From the NCBI GenBank assembly GCA_009699615.1, contig WLNV01000084.1:1-6686 (forward strand): a DNA stretch of 6,686 nucleotides, written 5' to 3'. Source of the DNA: Actinomycetota bacterium (GTDB lineage: Bacteria > Actinomycetota > Thermoleophilia > Solirubrobacterales > Solirubrobacteraceae). Positions 1 through 6,505 of this stretch are shown piece by piece. Below the pieces are notes generated by a model that made no database searches, had not been told where the DNA came from, and was given only the letters and a program-made list of their open reading frames with translations. Every line of letters begins with the position of its first letter. The first letter of the stretch is position 1. The position numbers and the translations under genes were made by a program.

Positions 1-413
1 AGTGCACCGAGATCAACGGCGCCAAGGAACGGCAGTGTGATGTTCGCGACCTCAACCCCCGCCACGACGGGAATCGTTGCCGCAACCACCTGACCAATGA
101 ACTTGACCGGAGCAGGCAGATCAAAGCGATCGTCGAGCGCCCCTACCAGCGTGATGATGATCGCGCCGGCAAGGATGCCGCGGATCTTCTCGTCGTCGGC
201 CACTCCAGGGTCGAGGAAGATGAAGCTCGCAACCAGTACCGCAGCGAGGATTGCCAGGCCGCCGAGCAGCGGCGTTGGATGTTCAGAGAGTCCGCGCTCG
301 CGCGGCTGGTCTACCGCGCCAACGCGACGCCCCAGCCTCGCCGTCAGCGGCGTTAGCGCGACGGCGACGACGAAGGCAACGACGAAGGCAAGGATCGCGT
401 CGCGCTCGGTCAT
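1..413 (-). CDS. wecA: WecA/MraY-family undecaprenyl-phosphate sugar-1-phosphate transferase (N-terminal part)
   Basis: The first 137 residues are present; the gene runs off the low-coordinate edge. The family transfers a sugar-1-phosphate from a UDP-sugar to undecaprenyl phosphate at the cytoplasmic membrane, starting a lipid-linked envelope glycan. Visible are a hydrophobic helix at about residues 6-24, the loop DQPRERGLSEHPTPLLGG (35-52), a second helix (about 49-67), a third (about 79-93), and the family Asp pair in GALDDRFDLP (D94-D95, then D98), where Mg2+ and substrate bind. The ATG at 413 is favoured because an in-frame TAG lies 15 bases upstream with no other start between. The leader has no good Shine-Dalgarno site, only a weak GGCGG. 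The order tsaC-glyA-wecA, known upstream of atp operons in Gram-positive bacteria, favours a WecA/TagO-type enzyme over MraY, but the C-terminal motifs that would separate them are outside the window. Confidence 0.88.
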   Translation of the reverse strand, partial: MTERDAILAFVVAFVVAVALTPLTARLGRRVGAVDQPRERGLSEHPTPLLGGLAILAAVLVASFIFLDPGVADDEKIRGILAGAIIITLVGALDDRFDLPAPVKFIGQVVAATIPVVAGVEVANITLPFLGAVDLGA

Positions 414-444
414 CTGCCGCCAAGCCTAAAGCGCCCTGCGGCGC
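414..444 (-). promoter_or_regulatory. GC hairpin plus TAGGCT element before wecA-like gene
   Basis: On the minus strand a 5-bp hairpin, GCGCC-GCAG-GGCGC (444-431), is followed after two T's by TAGGCT (428-423), then exactly 9 bases and the ATG at 413. TAGGCT fits the TANNNT -10 pattern typical of actinobacterial leaderless or short-leader promoters. No -35 match is visible. The hairpin is short and could be chance in GC-rich DNA. The arrangement recurs before glyA, prfA and rpmE, which is the main support. Confidence 0.45.
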
Positions 445-459
445 GGCGCCCTATTCGCT

Positions 460-1749
460 TCAAGCGGGAGTTAGGTGCTCGTAAAGCGGGTAGCGGTCGG
501 CGAGCGCGCTGACCCGCTCGGCGAGCTCAGGGCGACGACCCTCGAATTCGTCGGTCAAGGCGATCGCGATGATCTGGCCGATCTCACTGAAGTCAGCGAC
601 CTGCAGCCCGCGCGTCGCCAGCGCACTGGCGCCGATCCTTAGACCGCTGGTAACCATCGGCGGACGAGGATCGAACGGAACCGAGTTGCGGTTGACGGTG
701 ATGCCGATCTCATGCAGGCGGTCCTCAGCCTGTTGACCGTCGATCTGCGAGTCGCGCAGGTCGACGAGCACGAGGTGAACGTCGGTCCCGCCGGTCAGGA
801 CGGTGACACCCTCCTGCGCGGCAGACGAGTCGAGAATCGCCGCAGCTACGGCGCGTGCGCCTTCGACGGTGCGGACCTGACGCTCGCGGAACTCGTCGGT
901 CTGGGCAATGCCTAGCGCAACCGCCTTGCCGGCGATGATGTGCATCAGCGGGCCACCCTGCTGACCGGGGAAGACTCCCGAATCGATCGCCTTGGCGTGC
1001 TCCTCACGGCAGAGGATCATTCCGCCGCGCGAGCCGCCGAGAGTCTTGTGAATCGTCGTTGTGACGACATCGGCGTAAGGGATCGGGCTTGGGTGAACTC
1101 CTCCGGCGACGAGCCCGGCGAAGTGGGCCATATCGACCAAGAGCAGCGCCCCGACCTCATCGGCGATCTCGCGGAAGCGCTCGAAGTCGAGGAAGCGCGG
1201 GTAGGCCGACCAGCCGGCGATGATCATCTTCGGTTTGCGTTCGCGGGCCACCTCGGCAACTGCGTCCATGTCAATCAGGTAGTCGTCAGGGCTGACTTCG
1301 TAGGCGGCGATGTCGTAGAGACGCCCCGACATGTTGATCTTCATCCCGTGGCTGAGGTGACCGCCGTGGGCCAACGAAAGCCCCATAAGCGTGTCGCCCG
1401 GCTGCAGCAGCGCGTGATAGACGGCGGCATTGGCCGATGCCCCGGAATGAGGCTGGACGTTGGCGTGATCGGCTCCGAACAGTTCCTTCGCGCGATCAAT
1501 CCCCAGCTGCTCGGCGACATCGACAAACTCGCAGCCGCCGTAATAGCGCTTTCCGGGATAGCCCTCGGCGTACTTGTTGGTGAGAACGCTGCCTTGGCAT
1601 TCGAGAACCGCCTCGGGAACGAAGTTCTCTGAGGCGATCATCTCCAGAGTCTGCTGCTGGCGACCGACCTCGTCGGCAAGCACAGCGGCGATCTGGGGGT
1701 CGACCTCGGAGAGTGGGCGGTTGAGAAAATCGGGAGCGAATTGAGCCAT
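460..1749 (-). CDS. glyA: Serine hydroxymethyltransferase
   Basis: This 429-residue protein is a full-length PLP enzyme of fold type I that interconverts serine plus tetrahydrofolate with glycine plus 5,10-methylene-tetrahydrofolate in the cytoplasm. Family landmarks in order are YAEGYPGKRYYGG (60-72), the HSGASANAAVYHALLQPGDT block (101-120), AHGGHLSHG (127-135), LVDMAHFAG with PLP-ring Asp206 and His209, the PLP-lysine segment TTTIHKTLGGSRGG with Lys235, and SGLRIG with Arg371, which corresponds to the substrate-carboxylate arginine. The PLP loop differs slightly from the usual TTTTHKTLxGPRGG: Ile233 replaces the second Thr and a Ser replaces the Pro; the Thr three residues before the lysine is kept. 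The start lacks a Shine-Dalgarno site but has TAGAAT 9 bases upstream, so it may have its own leaderless promoter. It lies 43 bases after tsaC and 46 bases before the wecA-like gene. Confidence 0.97.
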   Translation of the reverse strand: MAQFAPDFLNRPLSEVDPQIAAVLADEVGRQQQTLEMIASENFVPEAVLECQGSVLTNKYAEGYPGKRYYGGCEFVDVAEQLGIDRAKELFGADHANVQPHSGASANAAVYHALLQPGDTLMGLSLAHGGHLSHGMKINMSGRLYDIAAYEVSPDDYLIDMDAVAEVARERKPKMIIAGWSAYPRFLDFERFREIADEVGALLLVDMAHFAGLVAGGVHPSPIPYADVVTTTIHKTLGGSRGGMILCREEHAKAIDSGVFPGQQGGPLMHIIAGKAVALGIAQTDEFRERQVRTVEGARAVAAAILDSSAAQEGVTVLTGGTDVHLVLVDLRDSQIDGQQAEDRLHEIGITVNRNSVPFDPRPPMVTSGLRIGASALATRGLQVADFSEIGQIIAIALTDEFEGRRPELAERVSALADRYPLYEHLTPA

Positions 1750-1782
1750 AGTCTGGCGATTCTAATAGCCGCGCTCGGCGGC
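1750..1782 (-). promoter_or_regulatory. GC hairpin plus TAGAAT element before glyA
   Basis: In the 43-base tsaC-glyA gap the minus strand shows a 5-bp hairpin, GCCGC-CGAGC-GCGGC (1782-1768), then TAT, then TAGAAT (1764-1759), which differs from the TATAAT consensus at one position. Nine bases separate TAGAAT from the glyA ATG, so transcription would start at or within a few bases of the start codon. No Shine-Dalgarno site and no -35 hexamer are seen. This is the best -10 match of the four related elements in the window. Confidence 0.5.
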
Positions 1783-1792
1783 GCCGCGCCCG

Positions 1793-2428
1793 CTAGCTGT
1801 TTTGGCTCAGCATCGCTGCGATCTGATCGCTGCCAACCGGCCCTTCGCGGAGCAGTTCCCAGCGACCTTCCAGCTCGTATTGGCGGAGGTCAAGAACGCT
1901 CGATGAGAGTCCGCCGAGAGCGCCGGCATCGAGCACCAGATCCACCTCAGTGCGGATCGTCGGCGCCAACTCGTCGATCGAGGTTGGCGGCGGTTCGGCG
2001 GCATGGTTGGCGCTGCTCTGCAGCAGCGGCCACTTGAACTCGCCGAGCGCTGCGAGCTGCGGACTCAGTTCAGGGACGCGCAGCCCGAGCGTGACTGGCT
2101 CCGACCCGCAGGCCAGTGGGTAGCGGCCGGCCGGGTTACTCAGCAGCACAGTCAAGGGCCCGGGCAGCAGCCGCTCGAGCGCCGCGCGCGTCTTTGGGCC
2201 GAGCTCCGGCAGCGCCTCGAGCGCCAGCTCGAGCGAGAAGAACATCACCGCCGAGGGAGCTTCCAGCGCCCGGCGCTTGAGCGCATAGAGCCGGATCACC
2301 GCTTCGCGCTGCGACGGGTCGCAGGCCAAGCCGTAGACGGTGTCTGATGGGAATACTGCAACGCCGCCAACTGCCATGCAGCGCGCGAAGACGTCAACCT
2401 GGGCCGCTGTCAGCGGCTCGGCATTCAC
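1793..2428 (-). CDS. tsaC: L-threonylcarbamoyladenylate synthase (YrdC/Sua5 family)
   Basis: This 211-residue protein is of the short TsaC/YrdC type, without the extra C-terminal Sua5 domain. The family makes threonylcarbamoyl-AMP from threonine, bicarbonate and ATP, the first step of t6A37 modification on tRNAs reading ANN codons. Motifs seen are PSDTVYGL (27-34), the KxR pair at Lys51/Arg53, LLPGPLTVLL (87-96), LGLRVP (114-119), SSAN (138-141) and SSSVLDL (175-181). Unusually, the lysine normally found four residues after KxR (KGRPxxKP) is absent: the segment reads KRRALEAPSAV with Ala57 there. The start is a GTG at 2428 sharing four bases (GTGA) with the prmC stop, with GGGGGAG two bases before it. 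Overlap with prmC implies co-transcription and probable translational coupling with prfA-prmC. The family assignment is firm; full activity with Ala57 is an open question. Confidence 0.94.
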   Translation of the reverse strand: MNAEPLTAAQVDVFARCMAVGGVAVFPSDTVYGLACDPSQREAVIRLYALKRRALEAPSAVMFFSLELALEALPELGPKTRAALERLLPGPLTVLLSNPAGRYPLACGSEPVTLGLRVPELSPQLAALGEFKWPLLQSSANHAAEPPPTSIDELAPTIRTEVDLVLDAGALGGLSSSVLDLRQYELEGRWELLREGPVGSDQIAAMLSQNS

Positions 2429-3254
2429 CGCTCCCCCACTACGACGCGCTCGATGCCGGCGAGGTCAGAGTGAGCGGTCACGCCGCCAAAGCCAGCCGCG
2501 CCGATCAGTTCCGCGACGGCGCTTGACTGCCCGGCACCGAGCTCGATTGCGAGCATCCGCGCCTCGCTCTGCGCTGCGGCGATGATCAGCGGACGGATTA
2601 CGTCGAGCCCGTCGAGTCCCGCCATCAGCGCCAGCTCGGGCTCGTGGCCGATTACGTCGATCGGAAGGGTTGCGCGATCACTCTCGGCGATGTAGGGCGG
2701 GTTGGAGAGGATCGCGTCCCATCCGTTGCCGAGCCCGCTGAGCAGATCGGCCTCGATGAACTCGACCTCCAGCCCCAATAGCTCGGCGTTCGCGCGCGCC
2801 ACGTCAAGCGCGTCGGCGCTGATGTCGGCGCCGCTGACCAGCAGGTCTGGGCGCTCCTGCTTCAAGGCCAGCGCAACGGCGCCGCTACCGGTCCCAACGT
2901 CAAGCACACGAGCGCCCGACGGAAGCTGCAACGCAAGCTCAACCAGCAGCTCGGTCTCGGGCCGCGGAACCAGCACGCGGGCATCGACGACCAGATCGAT
3001 CGATCGAAAACCCTTGCTGGCGACGAGGTAGGCGACCGGCTCGTGGCCAACCGAGCGCCTGCGCACCAAGTCCTGAAATACGCGAACCGGCGGGCCGGTG
3101 ATCTCGCGCTTGGGGTCGGTGATCAGCGCTGCACGGTCGACGCCCAGCGCGAACGCCAACAGCAGCTCGGCGTCGAGTGCGGCAGATTCGCTGCCCGATG
3201 CGCCGATTGCCGTACGAGCACCGTCGAGCGCGTCACGGACGGTAACGCCGCGCA

Positions 3255-3255
<1 letters not shown>
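2425..3255 (-). CDS. prmC: Peptide chain release factor N5-glutamine methyltransferase
   Basis: This 276-residue protein has the full PrmC/HemK layout. It uses S-adenosylmethionine to methylate the glutamine of the GGQ motif in class I release factors, raising peptide-release efficiency. The N-terminal helical domain carries EPVAYL (72-77). The Rossmann-fold methyltransferase domain has RVLVPRPETE (93-102), the SAM-binding glycine loop VLDVGTGSG (117-125), the acidic GADIS (142-146), and the catalytic NPPY tetrapeptide (185-188) that clamps the substrate glutamine, followed by HEPELAL (204-210). Its ATG overlaps the prfA stop by one base (TGATG at 3257-3253), and its own stop overlaps the tsaC start. 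No separate Shine-Dalgarno site is visible, so translation is probably coupled to prfA, its substrate gene. Confidence 0.97.
2431..2437 (-). promoter_or_regulatory. Shine-Dalgarno site for tsaC
   Basis: GGGGGAG on the minus strand lies inside the last codons of prmC, two bases before the GTG start at 2428. The spacing is shorter than usual, but together with the GTGA stop-start overlap it supports this start and termination-reinitiation from prmC. Confidence 0.6.
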
Positions 3256-4307
<1,052 letters not shown>

Positions 4308-4340
4308 CGGCCGTCTTAGGCTAGCCGCGACGAGCGCGGC
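4308..4340 (-). promoter_or_regulatory. GC hairpin plus TAGCCT element before prfA
   Basis: In the 60-base gap after the DUF1385 gene, the minus strand has a perfect 6-bp hairpin, GCCGCG-CTCGT-CGCGGC (4340-4324), directly followed by TAGCCT (4323-4318) and then 10 bases to the prfA ATG. TAGCCT fits TANNNT. The hairpin exactly fills the 17 bases where a -10/-35 spacer would lie; the hexamer beyond it, CGACCT, is a poor -35. A smaller inverted repeat, GGTC-GCC-GACC, lies at 4352-4342. The hairpin lacks a following T run, so it is not a clear intrinsic terminator. Confidence 0.45.
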
Positions 4341-4367
4341 AGGTCGGCGACCGAAAGATCAGGCTTG

Positions 4368-5396
4368 CTAGGCGGCGATTTCAACGCCGACGAGATCGGC
4401 ATCGGTTTCGTCGCCGGTCTCGAGTGCAAGCACAGACTCAAGGGCAACGATCGCTACCGCGAGCTGGTCGAGATGTGGCTCACGCGTGGTTAGTAGCTGC
4501 AGCTTCAATCCCGGCCAGATCAGCGCGCGAACTGCTTTGTGCGTGCGGTGTTTCCCAGCGAACTTGATGATCTCGAATGAGATCCCGGCGATCAGCGGAA
4601 TGCCGACAATGCGGCTGACAATCAGGGCCCACCAAGGCAGCAGCCCGAGCGGAGAGAAGACAAAGATCGAAACGATCATCACGATCAGGAGGAAGCTGGT
4701 GCCGCAGCGCGGATGGAGCCTTGAGAAGCGCTGGGCGTTCTCAGGCGTCAACTCCAGCCCCGCTTCGTAACAGGAGATCGTCTTGTGTTCGGCGCCGTGG
4801 TACTCGAAGGTGCGACGAAGATCGCGCAGCTTTGAGAGCAGGATCAAATAGGCGAGGAAGATTACGGTCCGCAAGACGCCCTCGACAAGCCAGAACAGGA
4901 AAGCCGAACCGAGCTGATCCTTGATCAGGTTCGTCGCCGTGACCGGGATGATGAAGAAGAGCCCTACAGCGAGCGCCAGCGAGAAGAGGATCGTCAACCC
5001 CCACATGAAGCCAGAGATCGGCTCCTCCTCATCGGGCAGCTGAGCGTTGGCGGAGATGCCTAGCGCGCGGAAGCCGATCAGCAGCGACTCGCCGAGCGCC
5101 ACGACGCCTCGGATGATTGGCACGCGCAGGAGGCGGTGACGACCGAGGACTGAGCTGACGGCGGTGCTCTCAACCTTGATCTCGCCGGTAGGCGGATCGT
5201 TGGCATCTATCCGATCGCCAGCGGCATCGACCTGATCCGGGGCGGGCGCGCGGACCGCAACCGCCCAGCCGCCGACACCACGCATCATCACTCCTTCGAG
5301 AACGGCTTGGCCGCCGATCGGTGCGTCGCGGGTTGCGACCCACTCGGCCGGTTCAGCGTCGAGCGCAGGAGCCGGTGGGGTCTGCGCCGTGGACAC
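4368..5396 (-). CDS. DUF1385 (YqhQ/COG3872) integral membrane protein
   Basis: This 342-residue protein belongs to the DUF1385 family, annotated only as a predicted metal-dependent enzyme; its reaction is unknown. The hallmark IGGQAVLEGVMMRG is at residues 27-40. Four hydrophobic segments follow (about 129-155, 165-188, 233-251, 254-280). Between the second and third lies the most conserved-looking polar region: YHGAEHKTISCYE (199-211) and LHPRCGTS (227-234). H200-G-A-E203-H204 has the HxxEH form of inverted zinc-peptidase motifs, and H228 and C231 could add metal ligands; that is inference from motif shape only. The C-terminal tail (about 281-342) is soluble. The GTG at 5396 is chosen because GGAG lies five bases upstream. 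The gene begins 11 bases after rpmE and is probably co-transcribed with it. It is 60 bases from prfA. Confidence 0.9.
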   Translation of the reverse strand: MSTAQTPPAPALDAEPAEWVATRDAPIGGQAVLEGVMMRGVGGWAVAVRAPAPDQVDAAGDRIDANDPPTGEIKVESTAVSSVLGRHRLLRVPIIRGVVALGESLLIGFRALGISANAQLPDEEEPISGFMWGLTILFSLALAVGLFFIIPVTATNLIKDQLGSAFLFWLVEGVLRTVIFLAYLILLSKLRDLRRTFEYHGAEHKTISCYEAGLELTPENAQRFSRLHPRCGTSFLLIVMIVSIFVFSPLGLLPWWALIVSRIVGIPLIAGISFEIIKFAGKHRTHKAVRALIWPGLKLQLLTTREPHLDQLAVAIVALESVLALETGDETDADLVGVEIAA

Positions 5397-5401
5397 AGCG
5401 G

Positions 5402-5405
5402 CTCC
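5402..5405 (-). promoter_or_regulatory. Shine-Dalgarno site for the DUF1385 gene
   Basis: GGAG on the minus strand ends five bases before the GTG at 5396. It sits in the 11-base rpmE-DUF1385 gap and decides the GTG start. Confidence 0.6.
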
Positions 5406-5407
5406 GG

Positions 5408-5623
5408 TCAGGAGCCGACGCCGGAGCGCTTGGCTGCGCGACGACGGAAGCGCTCAACTCGGCCACCGGTATCAATCAGCTTCTGGCGACCGGTGTAGAA
5501 CGGATGGCACTCGGAGCAGATTTCAACACCAATTTCGGACTCGGTTGAGCGCGTGACGAACTCGTTGCCACAGGTGCAACGAACTTGGGACTCAACGTAC
5601 TCGGGGTGCAGATCTGTCTTCAT
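5408..5623 (-). CDS. rpmE: 50S ribosomal protein L31 (zinc-binding type)
   Basis: This 71-residue protein is a zinc-containing (C+) L31, a large-subunit protein at the bridge to the small subunit. The start MKTDLHPEY matches the family's usual N-terminus, fixing the ATG at 5623. Zinc ligands are visible as RCTCGNEF (Cys16, Cys18) and ICSECHPFYTG (Cys36, Cys39). The C-terminus is short and basic (RVERFRRRAAKR). C+ L31 is known as a zinc store replaced by a cysteine-free paralogue under zinc limitation; no such paralogue or Zur site is visible here. The leader has no Shine-Dalgarno site and is pyrimidine-rich (TCTTCCTCG); TAGACT lies nine bases upstream. The DUF1385 gene follows after 11 bases. 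Confidence 0.97.
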   Translation of the reverse strand: MKTDLHPEYVESQVRCTCGNEFVTRSTESEIGVEICSECHPFYTGRQKLIDTGGRVERFRRRAAKRSGVGS

Positions 5624-5632
5624 CGAGGAAGA

Positions 5633-5638
5633 AGTCTA
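5633..5638 (-). promoter_or_regulatory. TAGACT -10-like element before rpmE
   Basis: TAGACT on the minus strand (5638-5633) begins with the TAG stop codon of the upstream exported-protein gene, and nine bases separate it from the rpmE ATG. It fits TANNNT, and without a Shine-Dalgarno site a leaderless or very-short-leader transcript is plausible. It directly follows the hairpin at 5661-5640, the same order as before prfA, glyA and the wecA-like gene. Confidence 0.45.
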
Positions 5639-6454
5639 GCCGCCTGCGATCGGGCAGGCGGTCTCGACGACGTTGTTGGCCTCATTGAGCTCGGCGATCT
5701 CGTTCGAAAAGTCGGTTTCAAGCCTCAGCATTGAGCCCGGCGCGCAGCCTGCAGCGGTGAAGGTCATCACGATTGACTTGCGCGACCCGATCGACCGCAC
5801 ACGCAAGGTCGGGAGTTCAACGTCGTTGACGCGCATCCCGACGCTGAAGCCACCGGCCGCGCCAAACCCAGTGTTTCGCAGCACGACCGTATAGAGCATG
5901 TTGCCGCCAGAGAGCTTGCGGGCGCCAAGGAAGCTGAGCGCCAGATCGGGGCGCATGTCAGGCTGGTTGCAGCTCCGAGAGACCAGCACAACGCGCCTGA
6001 TCACGCGCCCAGTCTTTGAAAGCCAGCGGTGACTCACGACGACGCGGTAGCTCTGCCCAACGGCCAAGCCGTGAACGTTCTTGCTGCCGCTGAAGATCGT
6101 TGCCTTGGAGCGATCCCAGGTTCCGATCCCCGAGCCCTCAAGCCCTTTGACTGAGACCCACGAGCCACCAGCCAGAGGTCGCGTGAAGAGGTCGAAGCGG
6201 ATCTCCATCGCAGCGCTGTTGCTGGCCGCCTTCATCTCTGCGGCGAAGAGCGCAGAGCGGCCGGCGCTGCCTCCCGTCGTACAGCTACCGAGAGTTACGT
6301 TCGCCGTGCCCTTCGACGCGATTCCGGCATCTGCCGGACCTGCGGCGGCGGCCGGAGTCAGCGAGGTGCCGCCATCGGCGAAAGCAGAGAGCGGCGCGAC
6401 GAGGCTGAAGGCGACAGCTGCTGTGGCAAAGATTGTTGCTCGAAGCGAAGGCAT
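5636..6454 (-). CDS. Exported CARDB-domain protein of unknown function
   Basis: This 272-residue protein has a Sec-type signal peptide: short basic start, hydrophobic core about 7-22, and a likely cleavage after AFA (24-26). After an Ala/Gly-rich linker, a first beta-rich domain runs from about 50 to 162, bounded by Cys58 and Cys162, with conserved-looking patches MEIRFDLF (83-90), GTWDRSK (111-117) and YRVVVSHRW (136-144). I recall this domain, followed by a Pro-Asp-Leu entry into CARDB, from exported proteins of Thermoleophilia. The CARDB domain follows (about 168-265), ending in NEIAELNEANN (251-261), typical of CARDB, an Ig-like fold of cell-surface adhesion or enzyme-accessory proteins. 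The other cysteines are 237 and 267, so two disulfides are possible. The ATG at 6454 has TGAGG four bases upstream. No transmembrane or LPXTG anchor follows, so it is probably secreted. Neighbours do not reveal its partner; its place 12 bases before rpmE, where many actinobacteria have rho, is odd. Confidence 0.85.
   Translation of the reverse strand: MPSLRATIFATAAVAFSLVAPLSAFADGGTSLTPAAAAGPADAGIASKGTANVTLGSCTTGGSAGRSALFAAEMKAASNSAAMEIRFDLFTRPLAGGSWVSVKGLEGSGIGTWDRSKATIFSGSKNVHGLAVGQSYRVVVSHRWLSKTGRVIRRVVLVSRSCNQPDMRPDLALSFLGARKLSGGNMLYTVVLRNTGFGAAGGFSVGMRVNDVELPTLRVRSIGSRKSIVMTFTAAGCAPGSMLRLETDFSNEIAELNEANNVVETACPIAGG
5640..5661 (-). terminator. Possible terminator hairpin at the end of the CARDB gene
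   Basis: A perfect 8-bp inverted repeat, CCGCCTGC-CCGATC-GCAGGCGG on the minus strand, spans the last codons of the exported-protein gene (its CPIAGG end). It is followed by CTAGACTTCTTCCT, which is T-rich but interrupted, so termination would be weak to moderate. It would separate the exported-protein transcript from rpmE, only 12 bases further on. It could instead be simple coding-sequence symmetry. Confidence 0.45.
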
Positions 6455-6458
6455 ACGA

Positions 6459-6463
6459 CCTCA
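6459..6463 (-). promoter_or_regulatory. Shine-Dalgarno site for the CARDB gene
   Basis: TGAGG on the minus strand ends four bases before the ATG at 6454, supporting that start. Confidence 0.6.
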
Positions 6464-6478
6464 TTAACACAGCATTAG

Positions 6479-6491
6479 CGCAATGGTTGCG
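6479..6491 (-). repeat. Small hairpin between the ETF-QO tail and the CARDB gene
   Basis: CGCAA-CCA-TTGCG on the minus strand is a 5-bp inverted repeat in the 51-base gap. No T tract follows, so it is a weak terminator at best. TAATGC (6477-6472) just after it could be a -10 element, but it breaks the TANNNT pattern and no -35 fits, so I do not call a promoter. Confidence 0.25.
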
Positions 6492-6505
6492 GTCCAAGCG
6501 GCAGA

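Noticed and set aside
97..484. Short plus-strand open frames opposite the wecA-like gene
   Set aside because: The translations are low-complexity, and the minus strand carries a clear membrane-enzyme frame that is open to the window edge.
940..1632. A 230-codon plus-strand open frame opposite glyA
   Set aside because: It lies entirely antisense to a well-conserved gene, its translation shows no recognisable family, and such shadow frames are expected in GC-rich genes.
1773..1792. Shared GC-rich words (GCGCGGCGCC) in the tsaC-glyA and glyA-wecA gaps as a dispersed repeat
   Set aside because: The shared stretch is about 10 bases of only G and C, too short and too simple to claim a repeat family.
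2996..3007. Perfect 12-base palindrome TCGATCGATCGA
   Set aside because: It is inside prmC codons for Arg-Ser-Ile-Asp and is explained by ordinary codon use; there is no second copy or nearby site to suggest function.
5624..5634. Purine-rich plus-strand GAGGAAGAAG resembling a Shine-Dalgarno site
   Set aside because: There is no plus-strand gene downstream; it is only the complement of the pyrimidine-rich rpmE leader.
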